Part shown: in pieces, positions 24,766-36,711 of the stretch
Layout of the letters: every line of letters starts with the position of its first letter
Numbering within the stretch: the stretch's first letter is position 1
Source of the DNA: Pomacea canaliculata
Lineage: Eukaryota > Mollusca > Gastropoda > Architaenioglossa > Ampullariidae
Length of the DNA: 64,000 nt
Assembly (NCBI RefSeq): GCF_003073045.1
Contig: NC_037593.1
Location: forward strand, 19,318,812-19,382,811
Direction: 5' to 3'
Translations under genes and position numbers: made by a program
Notes under the pieces: model-generated
What the model saw: only the letters and a program-made list of their open reading frames with translations
Told to the model about the DNA's origin: nothing
Databases searched by the model: none

Positions 24766-27395
24766 GTGGAGACGAAAAGATACTATATAGTGTCCACGAT
24801 CATGGCTCCTTTAATGGTGTTGCTCTTTGCGGGGTTGCAGCTTCTGCTGGTGTCGCAATGGCGTCCTGGCACCTCTTCAGCTTTAGCCTACTCCCTCTTC
24901 TGTTCTCCTAAACTCTGGGAAGGGCGTTTATGGACGTTGCAGATGAAGCAAACTGATGAGGGTACCGACGTATGGGAGGTACTGTATCGTTCTCAGATGT
25001 ATGCATTCCTTATGTTCGTGTTCCAAGAAAGCTGATAACTTAATTACGTGTTGGAGAATATGAATATAACCGGAATTCAGTTGCTGTTCTTAAAAAAAAA
25101 AAAAAAAAAAAAAAAACCTTCACAAACAATATGTCACTTTTCAACCAGAGTGTCGCTGACATCAGTGTGGATGTCATTGGCCAGAGGCTGGCATCTCGTG
25201 AAACCGGATCCAGATTTGGACAGGAGTACAACACCTCTTATCTGTACTATTTTCCTGCGGTGAGCACTCCGCTGGAACAGTATAATCATATCTTCTGTTA
25301 TCTTCACTTTCATTCTATTGTAGTTTGAGAGTTTACATATGGTGTGGCGAGGGTGGGTGGGCTGGCAGTCAGCAAAATTAACATCTGTACATGTGTTTGT
25401 ACGCGTGGGAGATGGTGGTAGAGGCAGAAGATGAATGTCAGAAGAAGAGGCATACAGCGAGGCAAAAATGTTAGAACGAGAGAGCATTCAAGGCACGAAG
25501 GGCGACAACGTTTTAAGTGTTGCAAACTCTGTCACATGAAAGGTAGTAACATGTCTGAAATCTCGGACCGTGAAAAGCAACTCATAAACTCACAAGCAAC
25601 GACAAATCTGGACATCCATTGCCCTTTCATTCCACAAGACGATCACATTAATATTTTTTCATTTTTTTATTCGCTCTTTTGTGAAGCGCATTGAACTCGC
25701 TGCCCAAAGAGGAAATACACGACACAAGTGCTCTCTATTATTTCTGTTATATACCGTATTTTCCCGAAAATAAGTGCTGTTAATCGTAAATTTGACGCCG
25801 TGAGTCTCTCTGAGCTATGTTCCAACGCACAGTTTGTCATCTGACCACAGAGAACTCTCTATGTGATAACGGATGGAAGGTGTCAGGCCTATGGTCTGGA
25901 GGGCAACGTAACAGTCAAGTGCGTTGATATTCCTGGTGGGTCAGCTGTGATGACTAATACATGCAATTGTTACATAAGGTAATGTGTGAGTACTGTCCAA
26001 CGAAGGAACATCCCCCGGACAACGTCGGGTAATCTTGGTAATATAGGAATAGGCTGATAAAACCAACTGTTTTTTAAACTTTACTGTATAAGGTGGCTGT
26101 GATGGAATAAACAAATGTGAACTGCTACGCACATTGCTGCTGTATTTTGTCGGCGTGTGCTGCATGTTCTGTCGATTGCTTTTTTCCCTCCCTCCTTCTC
26201 TCTCTCTCTCTCACAGAACTATAGCCACATAGAATCAAACCTCTATGAACGTCGAAAACTTTGTGTCTTGTATACATGCAGGCCAGCCAGATGCTTAATA
26301 TTAATTTTCATTAACAGCAGTACAGGTTTAAGAAAGGATATACATGCAGGCCAGCCAGGTGCTTAATATTAATTTTCAGTAACAGTAGTACAGGTTTAAG
26401 AAAGGATTTTTTGTTTCGTGTTGCAGACCAGTACATCGTAGAGTACTTGAAGGAGTATATGGGAGACGACTATACAAATGGCGTTTTCGCTAGCGGAATG
26501 AGAGACATTCGGGATGGTGTTGGTCACTTCTACAGTGTCGACCCAGAGGGGAACATTCCGCTCTTAGAAGAAACACATGGTGTCATAGATGAAAGTACTG
26601 TTCTTGTGATATCTGTACTTTCTCCAGTTCCTCCTCGTAACGTCTGTTTGCTTCTGTGTGTGTAAGAGAGAGAGAGGAGAAGTAATGTAAGTAGTGTAAG
26701 ACTTGATCCATTAAAGTTGATAAGAAGTGTGTGTGTGTGTGTACGTGCGCGCGTGCGTGCCTGCATGTTCTTGTAAATTAATAGCATGTTTTTGTCTAAA
26801 TGGACATTTTCAACTCTTCTTGTACATTCTGCATCTATGCCCCTGATGTTTATTTTTCAGTACCTACATACACAGTCACAAACTACTACAATATCACTCT
26901 GGGAATCAAAGATCCCACAGTGTTCACACCACCAGAAATCTGCCTGCAGTCTCCGGTAAGTACGCTCTGTAGTGAGAACAAGCTTATGTACTTTAGCAAC
27001 ATGTACAAGCTACTTTTGCTCAGCAACATGTTTCTTGTATTCTGTTTCCAACTGCACCGCCTGAATTCAGCTGATCTGTTCTCATGTATTCTTCCACCTC
27101 AAATGCTAAAGTTTATAGAAGGGATTGAATTACCTACGGCTTCTCTCTCCATGACCCAATGTCCCGTACCCCCCGAAAGAGCAAGTTTGTTGGGCAAATG
27201 GTGGAAAAAATACCTTTATCTCTTACCAGGTCAGTCGAGCATTCTTCTCTTCTCACTATTTTTTCCATTTGTAAAAAAAAAAAAACTTAAAACACCGAGC
27301 TGTAATTTTGTGCTGTTCGATTATGTTCGCAGGTTCAGCGACTGGGAAAAGGAGATGAAATTCCAGTTGCATCTCTCATCTTGCTCTCTGTTTGA
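24766..27395 (+). CDS. Ependymin-related secreted protein (6 exons)
   Basis: The exons are 24766-24978, 25149-25259, 25851-25935, 26427-26594, 26861-26955 and 27333-27395. All introns are GT-AG and phases agree (0, 0, 1, 1, 0), giving 244 residues, or 232 if the start is the second ATG at 24802, which opens the hydrophobic signal peptide MAPLMVLLFAGLQLLLVSQW. Ependymin-family text runs throughout: CSPKLWEGRLW, VADISVDVIGQRLASRE, YLYYFP, LYVITDGRCQAYGLEG, VKCVDIP, NYYNITLGIKDPTVFTPPEI. The four cysteines (FCSP, GRCQ, VKCV, PEIC) match the conserved four of the family, and the sequons NTS, NVT and NIT suggest glycosylation. Ependymin-related proteins are small secreted, lipid- or calcium-binding proteins with a lysosomal/extracellular role. 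The last exon is least certain: another acceptor 5 bases on is possible. Confidence 0.85.
26271..26406. repeat. 68-bp tandem duplication just upstream of ependymin exon 4
   Basis: Copies 26271-26338 and 26339-26406 are about 93% identical, each beginning TATACATGCAGGCCAGCCAG and ending TTTAAGAAAGGA. The second copy stops 20 bases before the exon 4 start and contains acceptor-like TTTTCAG and polypurine AG sites. Confidence 0.9.
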
Positions 27396-29972
27396 TTAGC
27401 CTCACACCAACGACTGATACAGTTGGAGAGAGTAGAGCAGTGAAGCTCGAATTCCTGTTACTCTTCATGAACCACTTGAGAATTAAAAAAAAAAGGTGTA
27501 ACCTGAATCATGGTCTTTCTGCCTGCTGAATCTGTTCAGATAATTATGCCCCTCATCATCAATCTCTTTCTGACAGCCCTTCTTTAGGGGGAAGACAACT
27601 CGCAATGAACGCTCCGCGCGTGTGTGTATTTGTCTTTTCTCAACAGTGTGCAATGACCTGTAGGAAATGTACAGTCATCAACAGCAGGAATGAACGGGTC
27701 TGACAGACTACATCTTCATTCTGATCAGTGGTGGGCTTATATTACTCCATCGGATCAAATTAAACAATGTCCACAACTTTAATTTCACTTTGTCATCACT
27801 GGTCTCAAAGGTCAATGTCTCAATCAAGAGAGGTTATAAGAAGACTGGACTAATCGTCTTATAGACCTTTCATTCATTTTGTTTAATGACCCAACTAGTT
27901 TAGGCCATCTCTTTGAGTTAAATTAAGCAAACCTTGCTAGACCGCGATAAAGCAGCTCAGCTAGGAAGGAGATATTAAATCTAGTCACAGAGATAAATAC
28001 CTTTGTGGTCAGAAGTGAGCTTTCAGGAATGGCTGAATTCCACCATAATCGCCCAAGTTATAAACCAACAGAAGGACCTGGAACATAAACATAGTAATAT
28101 CTGGAACATTTACTTCACTAAAAAGGCATAAAGTCGCAGGAAAACATTAATGGCATCGGCAGACGTTTCTTGTTAGAAAGATGCGCAGTAATCGTAACTG
28201 TAACCTGCTGCTGCCGAGGGGTAGGGGATAGGGGAACATATCAACGCTAAATCTGCCTGTAGTGCCTGCTGACACTAAATAAATAATGTGTCTGAGGAGA
28301 TAGTTTTCATTCACACACACACACGCAGTGTTCTTTTGGAGTTGTCTTTCCGGCGAAGGTGGACTGTCAGAGCAAAACAGCTCTTCGTAACACGAGATCC
28401 TCCAAGTCCTCCCAAAGATACATCTTGACCTCGCGTTACGCCATCCGCGGATTGCTGTTGTCTGACTGTAACAAGGCACGGTTAAAGCGGTTGAAGAAAC
28501 AACCCGTTGCCAAGACCTTTCAGTAGCAACAGAGCTACTCCGCCAGGATTATGCATCAAAGCACGCGCATCCCTCCTTTGCTTATCAAAGAGGAATGCGC
28601 GTGTGACGGCCAAATTCCTCCAGATCGTTGTAACCCCGCTCTGGATGATAAACGCCTAGCACCGCACGGGGTGGTTTGGCAGGGTGCGGGGTAGGGAGAA
28701 CGGTTGGACGAAAGGATGTTCAATGTCAGACGCCGACGTGAGTCAGCTCTCATTTCCCGCCGAGAACTCATTTTGTGGTGCCTTTACATCCAACAGACAC
28801 CGAGCTAAGAAGGCGAGATACGTGCGCCAAGAGCTGTTTTTCTCGTAATTCTTAAGAACCCCCATTTTTTTCCCTGCTGTGCTGTCAGCTGTTTCTGACT
28901 CGCTAACTACTTTGACTGTGTAGATGGTGAACTCGGAAAGTTTTCGATGGGTGAGTGGGAGGGTGAAAATGAGTTGGGGCGGGTAGGGGGGAAAAGTCAG
29001 TGGCCGCGCCGTGTAGGCTGCTGCTTCTGGTGCTGTGGAAGCGAGGCATGTTAACCTCCGGTGTATAGCTGCAGTGTATCCTGTGAATGAGACTGAGTGG
29101 TCGAAACAGGCGGCCAGTTAGCAAAGGTCATCTAGCTGTCGCTGTGACTTTAGCCTGAGAGGGAAGTGTGTCACCCTCGAGCACTTCCGGAGGTGAGACA
29201 ATTACTGGGGTTTGGTTCACCTTTTGCTGATCGTCGAGACGCGCTTTTTACACTCGCAGCCACAACTTTTGGTGGTAGTGGAAAATCTATTCATTCAAAG
29301 GGCAACAGACTACAGTTTGGCACAAGGTTCTCCCGCCTCCTTCAGTACGGAAACCTTGGGAGTCGTCCTTTGAATGGAGTAGGCCATGAGACTGCATTGG
29401 CGTCGTTACTCCTATTAGTTTCAGTGTTTGAGTAGTGCTCGTAAGGCCACGGAGCATCGAGGTCGGGGGACTCTAAGAGTGAAGTTTGAACAAGAGACGT
29501 TTCGGTATCACTAGCCGGCGGTGCGTGTAAGGGCATAGCAAGTGGAAATTCCACAGTGAGTAGGTGAGTAGGGGGGAGTGGCTTTACTTGTGAGGTACGA
29601 GCCAGCAATGGTCACGTTCGCAGTGCTCTAACTGTTCGCGAAACCCAGCTGACCGTGGGCCTACCTAACTGTGGATCTTACATTGAATAACGGACGTTTG
29701 AGTTATACAGAAAAACTCTGGCGTGTTTTGTTAGTCACCAAAAAAGTCATGATCGACTTATTGAAAGATCTGACGAATTAAAAATACTTTTCTTTCCACG
29801 TTCGGTTTCCCGAAAGAGCTTGCCACTGCTGCAGGTGATCAAACAAAATTGGAAATGCTTGGTATGTATATGTCACTAATTTTTTTAGAATAAGATTGTA
29901 CCAGGGAAAGCTTTGATGATCAAATTGTGTTGGTGGTAAGAGTGCAGGACTTTAAAAAAAAAAGGAAAAAAA
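27396..29972. other. Ependymin-gene 3' flank and intergenic DNA
   Basis: No gene is recognised on either strand. From about 28150 the sequence becomes more GC-rich, which may mark the upstream region of the neuregulin-like locus. A possible ATTAAA poly(A) signal lies at about 27482. A hairpin at 28562-28603 is listed separately. Confidence 0.4.
28562..28603. repeat. Short inverted repeat (hairpin)
   Basis: The left arm CACGCGCATCCCTCCTTTG and right arm CAAAGAGGAATGCGCGTG pair with one bulge and one mismatch around a CTTAT loop. It lies in intergenic DNA; no run of T follows. Confidence 0.75.
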
Positions 29973-31105
29973 ATGACGCCAACGAAGGCGATTTTTACTG
30001 AAGTTCATTTTCCTGCTCTTACATGTCGGAACGGGAGCTCAGAGTAACGCACCCTTGCGGGCAGGGGTGAGCGAGTGCGGGTCAAAGTTCACTGACCCCG
30101 CCTCAAAGGCGCTACTAGCCGACATCGTGCTGCAAGGCACTATCGAGACCCTCCGCCAGGCGTCCCTTGCTGTCACCGCTGCTGTACAAGGCCAATGTCA
30201 CGGTGCACAGGGTCTACAAAGGTCAGGGCCTGCTGAGGTCACGTAATGACCTGCTGCGCGTGGACGTGGAGCGGTTTGGACCGGAAGAGAACAAAGCAGA
30301 CTGCATTGCCAAAGGTTCTCGCGGAGACACCTTTCTTTTCTTCGCCAAGGTCCAAGACGTTCAGAGGAGTTCACTTTCGTCAGCAGGAGTCCATTTGAAA
30401 GAACGCTTCAGACGCACCTTTGCTGATCAACACGGCACTGCCCGTGGAGCCGGACCTGGACATTTGCAGCAGGTGAAGAGGGTGTTGTGCACAGGCTGTG
30501 GCGCAGCGCCAGTTATCAAAGTGCTGCACTGCCAGAACTGCGCCGTCAAGCCCTCCATGACCCGCAAGATGGCTGGTGACGACATCAAGATGATACCTGA
30601 GGGCAAGAGCTTGAGTCTGCGCTGCGTGGCCAGGGGAAGCCCACCTGATTACGCCTGGTTCAAGGACGGCGTGCTCTTGACACCAACCGATGTCACCGCA
30701 GCAAGCCGGCTGTCCATCCACACCACCGACCGCTACTCGTCGCTGGGCATCAAGAGGCTGACGCCGGACGATGGAGGTTTGTATCGATGTGTGGCGTCCA
30801 ACGCGGCAGGGGAGGCCGAGCAGCAGGTACAGGTCAAAGTGCAGGACGGACCAGCTTCCGCCGCCCAGGCTGCGGACATTGACCTCTGTGCGGTCAATCC
30901 TTGTCGCAACGGAGGTACGTGTGCTGTGGAAGGGCCAGACCGCAGCCGCACGACTTGCACATGCACGCCGGCCTTTACCGGACGCAGATGCCAGCTTCCA
31001 CGACGCCGACTACAGCCAGACAGGGAGCTGGGAGCTGAAGGCACGAACGATCGATCTTCTGAAGAGGATGACGATGACATAAGGCGCACATTCTCCATCG
31101 GTTAA
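29973..31105 (+). CDS. Neuregulin/vein-like Ig-EGF ligand, frame-disrupted
   Basis: Modules appear in the order seen in vertebrate neuregulin-2. A hydrophobic leader (LLKFIFLLLHVGTGAQSNA) is followed by an N-terminal domain (ALLADIVLQGTIETL, then LYKANVTVHRVYKG, DCIAKGSRGDTFLFFAK), a CxxC linker (HCQNCAVKPSMTRKM) and an Ig domain with cysteines at 30623 and 30788 and WFKDG between them. A six-cysteine EGF domain (30887-30991; NPCRNGGTC, CTPAFTGRRC) closes it. Ig and EGF lie in one open frame (30167-31105), but the leader and the start of the N-terminal domain lie in another frame, and 30365-30470 has better protein text (EFTFVSRSPFERTLQ, LINTALPVEPDLDIC) out of frame. At least three frame changes are needed without introns to explain them. 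Either the consensus has indel errors here or the copy is decaying. Intact family members are secreted or shed ligands of ErbB receptors. Confidence 0.6.
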
Positions 31106-32204
31106 ACCCAGCGATCGGTCTGTGGAGACATTTGCAAGAGGTATTCTTCTAATTGTTATTATTGACAGTCATTTGTTGTGCTTGTTGTGTATTTAATCTG
31201 TTATTATTACTGTAGCATGCTGTAGGCTTTACTATGTTGATGTGCGTGAAGTAACGTTGGGATTTGCACGGACTTAACTCTTTCATAACGACGAACTTTA
31301 TGACGTCACAAATCTGAAATTGTAATTTTGATGTCGTTGTCGAGTGTTCTTTGAACGGAGCATGAGACATTACGATCACTGTGTCTCTGATGGCGGTGTC
31401 TGTCTGTCTCTGTGGCTGGCTGATTCTTTCTTTCGGCCGTCCAAAAACATTTAGGTCAATATTCCCATGTTTGCTACCCACAGATCATTCATAGTTACAC
31501 GTTCTATCCGTCTGCTTGTGTGTCTTTGTCAAAAAAGTATTTATTCCACGTAAACGTTCACGAAAAGGAATAAACAGAAGCACTAGTATGACTAGTAGAT
31601 GCAATTTGTTTGTAGTGAATAGATAAAGCTCGGTGTTAGATACTATTACCTAAATTCTGGATAAATACACTCCTTTTATTATCGAGATACATGCATACAA
31701 ACACTACCACCCACAGAAAGAGGTAAAAAATTGTGACGTCACGTTTGTACATGAATACGCCTATACTAACATATGATCCCAGCTCTCCTCCCTGGATACG
31801 TGATGTAAACGTATACCTCTACAAGCCTGACGTCTGTGTATCAAACTTTGTGTGCAATGTGATGTTTTGCAGGCTTTTATCTAGAGAACGAAAGGGCAGG
31901 TATTCATGCAGATTTTGGGGGAGGGGGTAAGTATCTTGCACTGTGCTTTTAAAAAGTAAAGCACCGTTTAAAAAAAATTAAGGTCTGAAATTCACGGAAC
32001 TTTTTTCCTTCCAGAAAATCAAGATGAGCACGACTCCAGAAATGATAACCGTGACGACTCTACGAGCAGCGCCTTCCAGACAGTCGTGCATCTACATTCT
32101 CCAGGAACCCACACAAAGCCTCAACCACCACCACCATCACCACCACCACCACCACTGCCGCTGCCACTCTGTCTATCGCCTCAGCTTCTGATCCTTTGTC
32201 TCAG
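31106..32204 (+). other. Probable intron of the neuregulin-like locus
   Basis: There is no domain signal. Two TGACGTCA palindromes lie at 31301-31308 and 31734-31741. A CCA/CAC-rich run at about 32120-32160 can be read as proline, histidine or threonine runs depending on frame; it might be a mucin-like linker or just simple sequence. Confidence 0.35.
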
Positions 32205-32428
32205 AAGAAGTTGAGGAAGCAAAAGCACCCTTACGGCGCAGACTCGGCGCTGGAGAAGACGCAAAGACGTCCAAAGTGATCGCACCGCAGCTGAAAGTGT
32301 CGGAATGTCCGGAAACCGACTACTGCCTGAATAACGGGCACTGCAAGATTGTGGTGAAACTTCAGCGCCGATTCTGCGAGTGTCAGATAGGCTTCGCTGG
32401 TAGACGATGCGAAATACGTGTCTTGTAA
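32205..32428 (+). CDS. Second EGF-like domain exon of the neuregulin-like locus
   Basis: A pyrimidine-rich acceptor (CCTTTGTCTCAG, ending 32204) precedes an open frame that ends at TAA 32426-32428. It codes a basic linker and then a six-cysteine EGF domain at 32306-32410: SECPETDYCLNNGHC, RRFCECQIGFAGRRCE, then five residues and stop. The YCLNNGxC and GFxGxRC spacing is typical of ErbB ligands. Exon phase 1 matches a weak donor at 31101 after the first EGF, so both could belong to one secreted protein without a transmembrane segment. The link is inference. Confidence 0.55.
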
Positions 32429-35400
32429 AGCTTGATAAACTTTACTACTGACGCCATCTCCTGCCTTCTGGAAAGATCTGTACAGATATACGACGATTCG
32501 CAGAATGTTTTCAGAAACTTTAAAGAAAGCTTTTTACACGAAACGGAAAAAATAAACTGATTGTATAAACGAGAAATATAACAGTATTTTTTATCAGTAT
32601 TGTGAACATAGCTCAAATTTAAAAAAAACAACAGAACTGATGCACGAATCCGACACATTAAAGAAAGAAATGTAATAGTTTGTAAGTATGGTTGGGTGGC
32701 AGTGTTTTTTATATTTAAAACTAATGTGTTTACCCAGGACTAAAAAAAAGTGTATGCACGAAGCTGTGTTTGTAATCGCTTGTAAGTTTGTCTAGCTAGC
32801 GATGTTCTTGATATCTAAACGGCGTTTCCTAACCAAACCTGTGTATAGCTTCTGCTCAGACTGCAGACGTCAACCCGACGAAAGCTATAGCCATCGCAGT
32901 CGGTGCTGGACGAGTCCCAAACACATTCACAGACGAGCTTCTCAAGTCTGTCGGAAGCTGTGTATTCTAGACCAGCTGTGTTTCAGGAAAAAAAAAAAAA
33001 ACCAACAAAAACAACCCACGACATTCGAATTCCTGGTCAAGATAAGCACACAGCTATTCCAGGAACTTCTATAGGAGCAGCTTGTTTTTCATGTACGAAC
33101 ATAGGAGTGTACTGTTCAGAAATTGCGCATACAAATCTAACTGGCTATGTTGACTTATTTGTTCCAGAACAAAAGAAAACATAATAACAATAGACAGTGT
33201 GTCTGTGTGTAAGACGGTGAGTGGAGTGTGAAGTATTTTGCCTAGTTGCTATTGCGTTGTTTCACATAATTTTTCGCTCTGTATTCGCATATGTGCAAGC
33301 ACATGCACGCACATCCCCCAAGTCCTAGCCTTCATTGATTTACCATTCCACAAGGCTTTGACCTTCGCCATCTTCTTGGCGGGGGTAGGTGGTGGGAGGC
33401 ATAGCCTCATGGCTGATTTGCTGAAGGCCCTGTGTTCGAAGCTCTTCCGGACCTGTGCCTTGAAAACTGCACCTCTCGCCCAACACATAGATAGTATACT
33501 ACACACCCGTCACTAAATTATTGCGGGGAGGATAATTTGGACTACGTATCATATCAGGGGAGATAAGAGTAGGAAGGTGGAGGATAGGCTCAGCCTTCCT
33601 CGTGTACACGCTCTGCAGTTTACAGGCCCTGTGGTGACTGGGCGATGGAAACCTTGCACATACCTCACCATCATATCGACGATTAGTCAAGCCATTATGT
33701 AGAAGAGGAAGAACCTATAAAATGGGTAGTTCAAAGTTGTCCTTAAACTATGAATGAATAAGGTTTGAAGCACAGCTTATTGTTTGTTGAATGCAAGCTA
33801 ACTACACACTGAACACCGAGAGAAGATGGGCCTCAGTTGCCAAGGAATCGTATAATCTTAAGACAAACACATCTAAATTTCCTACGAAGCCAAGTCAAAC
33901 TCAAAGCTTTGGTAATTTTAAAATTACACGTAACAAACACCTAATGTTTCGGGTACAATGATATGAAAGTAAAATGTCGAAAGACGAGAAAGGAAAAATC
34001 AAATGTGTACGTTTCATATGTACCATGAAGACTGGAGAATCCACTCGCGTTGTTTGATGTTCGTATGGGGCCAAGGCTGCGGGATCTTTCATATCTTTGT
34101 AAGAACTTAAACTCGAGAACATTCTTTTGATCTATACTGTGCACCGCATAGTTTTGATAGTTTGAACCCTTTTTATTAAAACATTTGAAACAATTGCCTG
34201 TGTATTCAACGAAGCTACAAATCCATGTTGTAAGACCGATAGTAATAAATTCTCGGTGCGTGTGTGTCAAGGTCCTGGGGACACTCTAACAAAATATAAA
34301 TATGTTGTTTGAAGCTGTGAATGTAAATAGCGGTGTTTATTATCACTAACGACGACTGGCCATATGGCACACACATTCTATTTTGTTAGATAGCAAGCAT
34401 ACATGTGTATCTTTGCAACATCTGGCACTAGTGTTTTGACTGTATGGTACTGTACTAGAAAACGCTCACAAATAAAAACATATTTGCGTGACGATGGAAA
34501 TGTCCTGAAACTGGATCTCTTTTCGACTTAATTGTTACTATTGTTATAAGATAATGTTGCATGACGATAGCGATAAAAGAGAGAAAATGTGAGAAAGTGT
34601 ATGATAAAGAGAGAGATGAGTAAGAGTTAATTAACGAGAATAAAAAATCAAGTGGAGAGGTATGCACTACTCTCCTTTATCCGTCTCGTGGACCACGTGC
34701 GCGTGCATAATGTAAGCAGGGAGTGGCACACGGCAGAGTAGTGACCCAAATCGTTTCGACGAAGTAGATTTTGCTAGAAGGAAATATTATGTTAACTACA
34801 AGCTACTGATACCTGTAGATAATGTTTGCTTTGCCCATGGGAGTTCGGCGGATACATGATCCGATGAGCTATAGCTCAGCGCAAGTTGCAGACGACCATG
34901 AAACGTGCCCGGGTAAACATATGTCTGTCGATTGCAGAATCTATTTATAGAAGACCCCAGACACAGGCTCTCTGAGGGCGGCTTAAATAACATGCTAATC
35001 AAAGTGACCTGAGGCCGGGTGCACAAGCTCGATGTTGACTCATATTATAGTCTATATTATATATCTAAAATGCTTGTAAACCAGTTTCACTGACTCCCAG
35101 GCACAGTTTAGGAGTCACTGCAGCTAGGTTCAAAGGGTTCAAGTAAGAAAGTAATGGTGTCTGGCAGTGCTGCTCTATAAAAATTAATGGATGCTATCGA
35201 CTTTAACCTATAATTGGTGACACACCGTCTACACGTTATTCACTAGCACAAGGGAGTGTGAGGGAATAGGTTTGCTTGATAAATGTAGTGAATAGATGCG
35301 AATATGTCTTTTCCTTTGCAATGCCAGACCAAACACAGTGCAGACTGGATACACGCTTAAAATCTAATTTTGACATCTTGCCTCAGTGGCTCGTCTCATT

Positions 35401-36580
35401 CTTCTTACCACGGACCGTACATAAATCCGATAAAATAAGTATATTATACAGTCACTATTATATGTCTTTATTATAATAAAGGCATGCTATATATATATTA
35501 AATAATCCTTGGTCTTAAATCGCCCACTTCACGCCACATGGCAAAAGATGTTATCCACATGCTGATCCTTAACGCACTCTATTTTCCCCTGTACCCCTAC
35601 AGACACCTACGAGTTCGTGAATCTGTTACTCATCTGGGTAGTTTTCAATTTTTGTGGCGCTATATATAGAAATACGACAATAGATAGGTGCTGACATATG
35701 CAGTCTGTCTGTGCAGGAGTATAGCACGAACTTGAATTACTGGACTGCTGGCAGAAGATATTTTCCAGTTAACTACTAAAACGAGGCATGAGACTACAAA
35801 GTTTCCGGTTTAGTCATAGTCTTTGTTTAGGCTCGCCGAGACTAACAGCGGAGAACTTCGCAAGAGGCTAAGCGTTGGTCTTGGCAGACAGACAGCAGTC
35901 CACCTATACACATCCATGAGGAGAGCGTGGTAGCTCAGTGTTTCTCCCTCGTGATACATCATATTTAGCGGCCTTGATCTACCCCAGCTGGTTACAGGGA
36001 GACAACTCCATGCCGTCTTGGTTGATGAAGGATTACTTGGTTGTGACACTTAGTTTATACACAGGCTTTTTATTTCTGGAGACACCATAATTATCGTGAC
36101 ATCTAGTTTTTTTTTAAGATCTAAATGTTCATGCCTTTTCCATTAAAAAAGCATCTTTACACTTTACACATAGTTATGAAAAGATAATCAATCTATATTG
36201 TGTATAGAACCATTTCAGCCTTATGTACATTTAAAAATCCTGATTTCTTAAACTTTAAGTCAGTATTTTAGTTAAAACAGATTTACGAAATTATCATTTC
36301 TGCTATTCACAGGGCACAGATTTTTTTTTTCGATTGTTCATTTCGGCAGTGTTTGGCTGTAGACGTATTCTAGGGATTTTGTCATAATTTAATGTTCTAT
36401 TCGGTTTTCATCTCAAAGTCAATATCAATGTAATTATTTACCTGATATTGTCAAAGGCTGTTTAATCCTATTTAGAACTGCAGATGTGTAATGAAACTGC
36501 TAAGAAGTTGTTTTTCTCCCTTCTCAGCGGAAGTAATTGTCAGACTCTAGATAGTTCAGTAACCCCCCTTTAGTCCATTG
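32429..36580. other. Intergenic DNA
   Basis: No gene is seen in about 4.1 kb. Weak tRNA-like blocks occur at about 33390-33500 (GTGTTCGAAGCTC) and 35925-36010 (GCGTGGTAGCTCAGTG); both may be old SINE heads but are too degraded to call. Confidence 0.4.
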
Positions 36581-36603
36581 TGCGCATGTCCACGATTACG
36601 TCA
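36581..36603 (+). promoter_or_regulatory. Candidate CRE and NRF-1-like sites upstream of reticulon
   Basis: TTACGTCA at 36596-36603 is a one-mismatch CRE, and TGCGCATG at 36581-36588 is an NRF-1 half-site, about 110-130 bases before the reticulon ATG. No TATA box is seen. Function is inferred from motif and position only. Confidence 0.4.
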
Positions 36604-36711
36604 ACGGATCTGAACGGCCATGTTAATGTAAATCAGCAGGAATAATAAAGGCGAGGTAACGTTTGTTGGAGCCAGTGACGCAGTTCTTTTCCTACACCCA
36701 TCTTGTGCACG

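Noticed and set aside
32010-32200. Proline/histidine/threonine runs before the second EGF domain
   Set aside because: All three frames give homopolymer runs from one CCA/CAC simple repeat, and each ends in a stop before the EGF frame, so it was not called as an exon.
33390-33500. tRNA-like text with GTGTTCGAAGC
   Set aside because: Too degraded to fold into a tRNA and no matching copy in the window.
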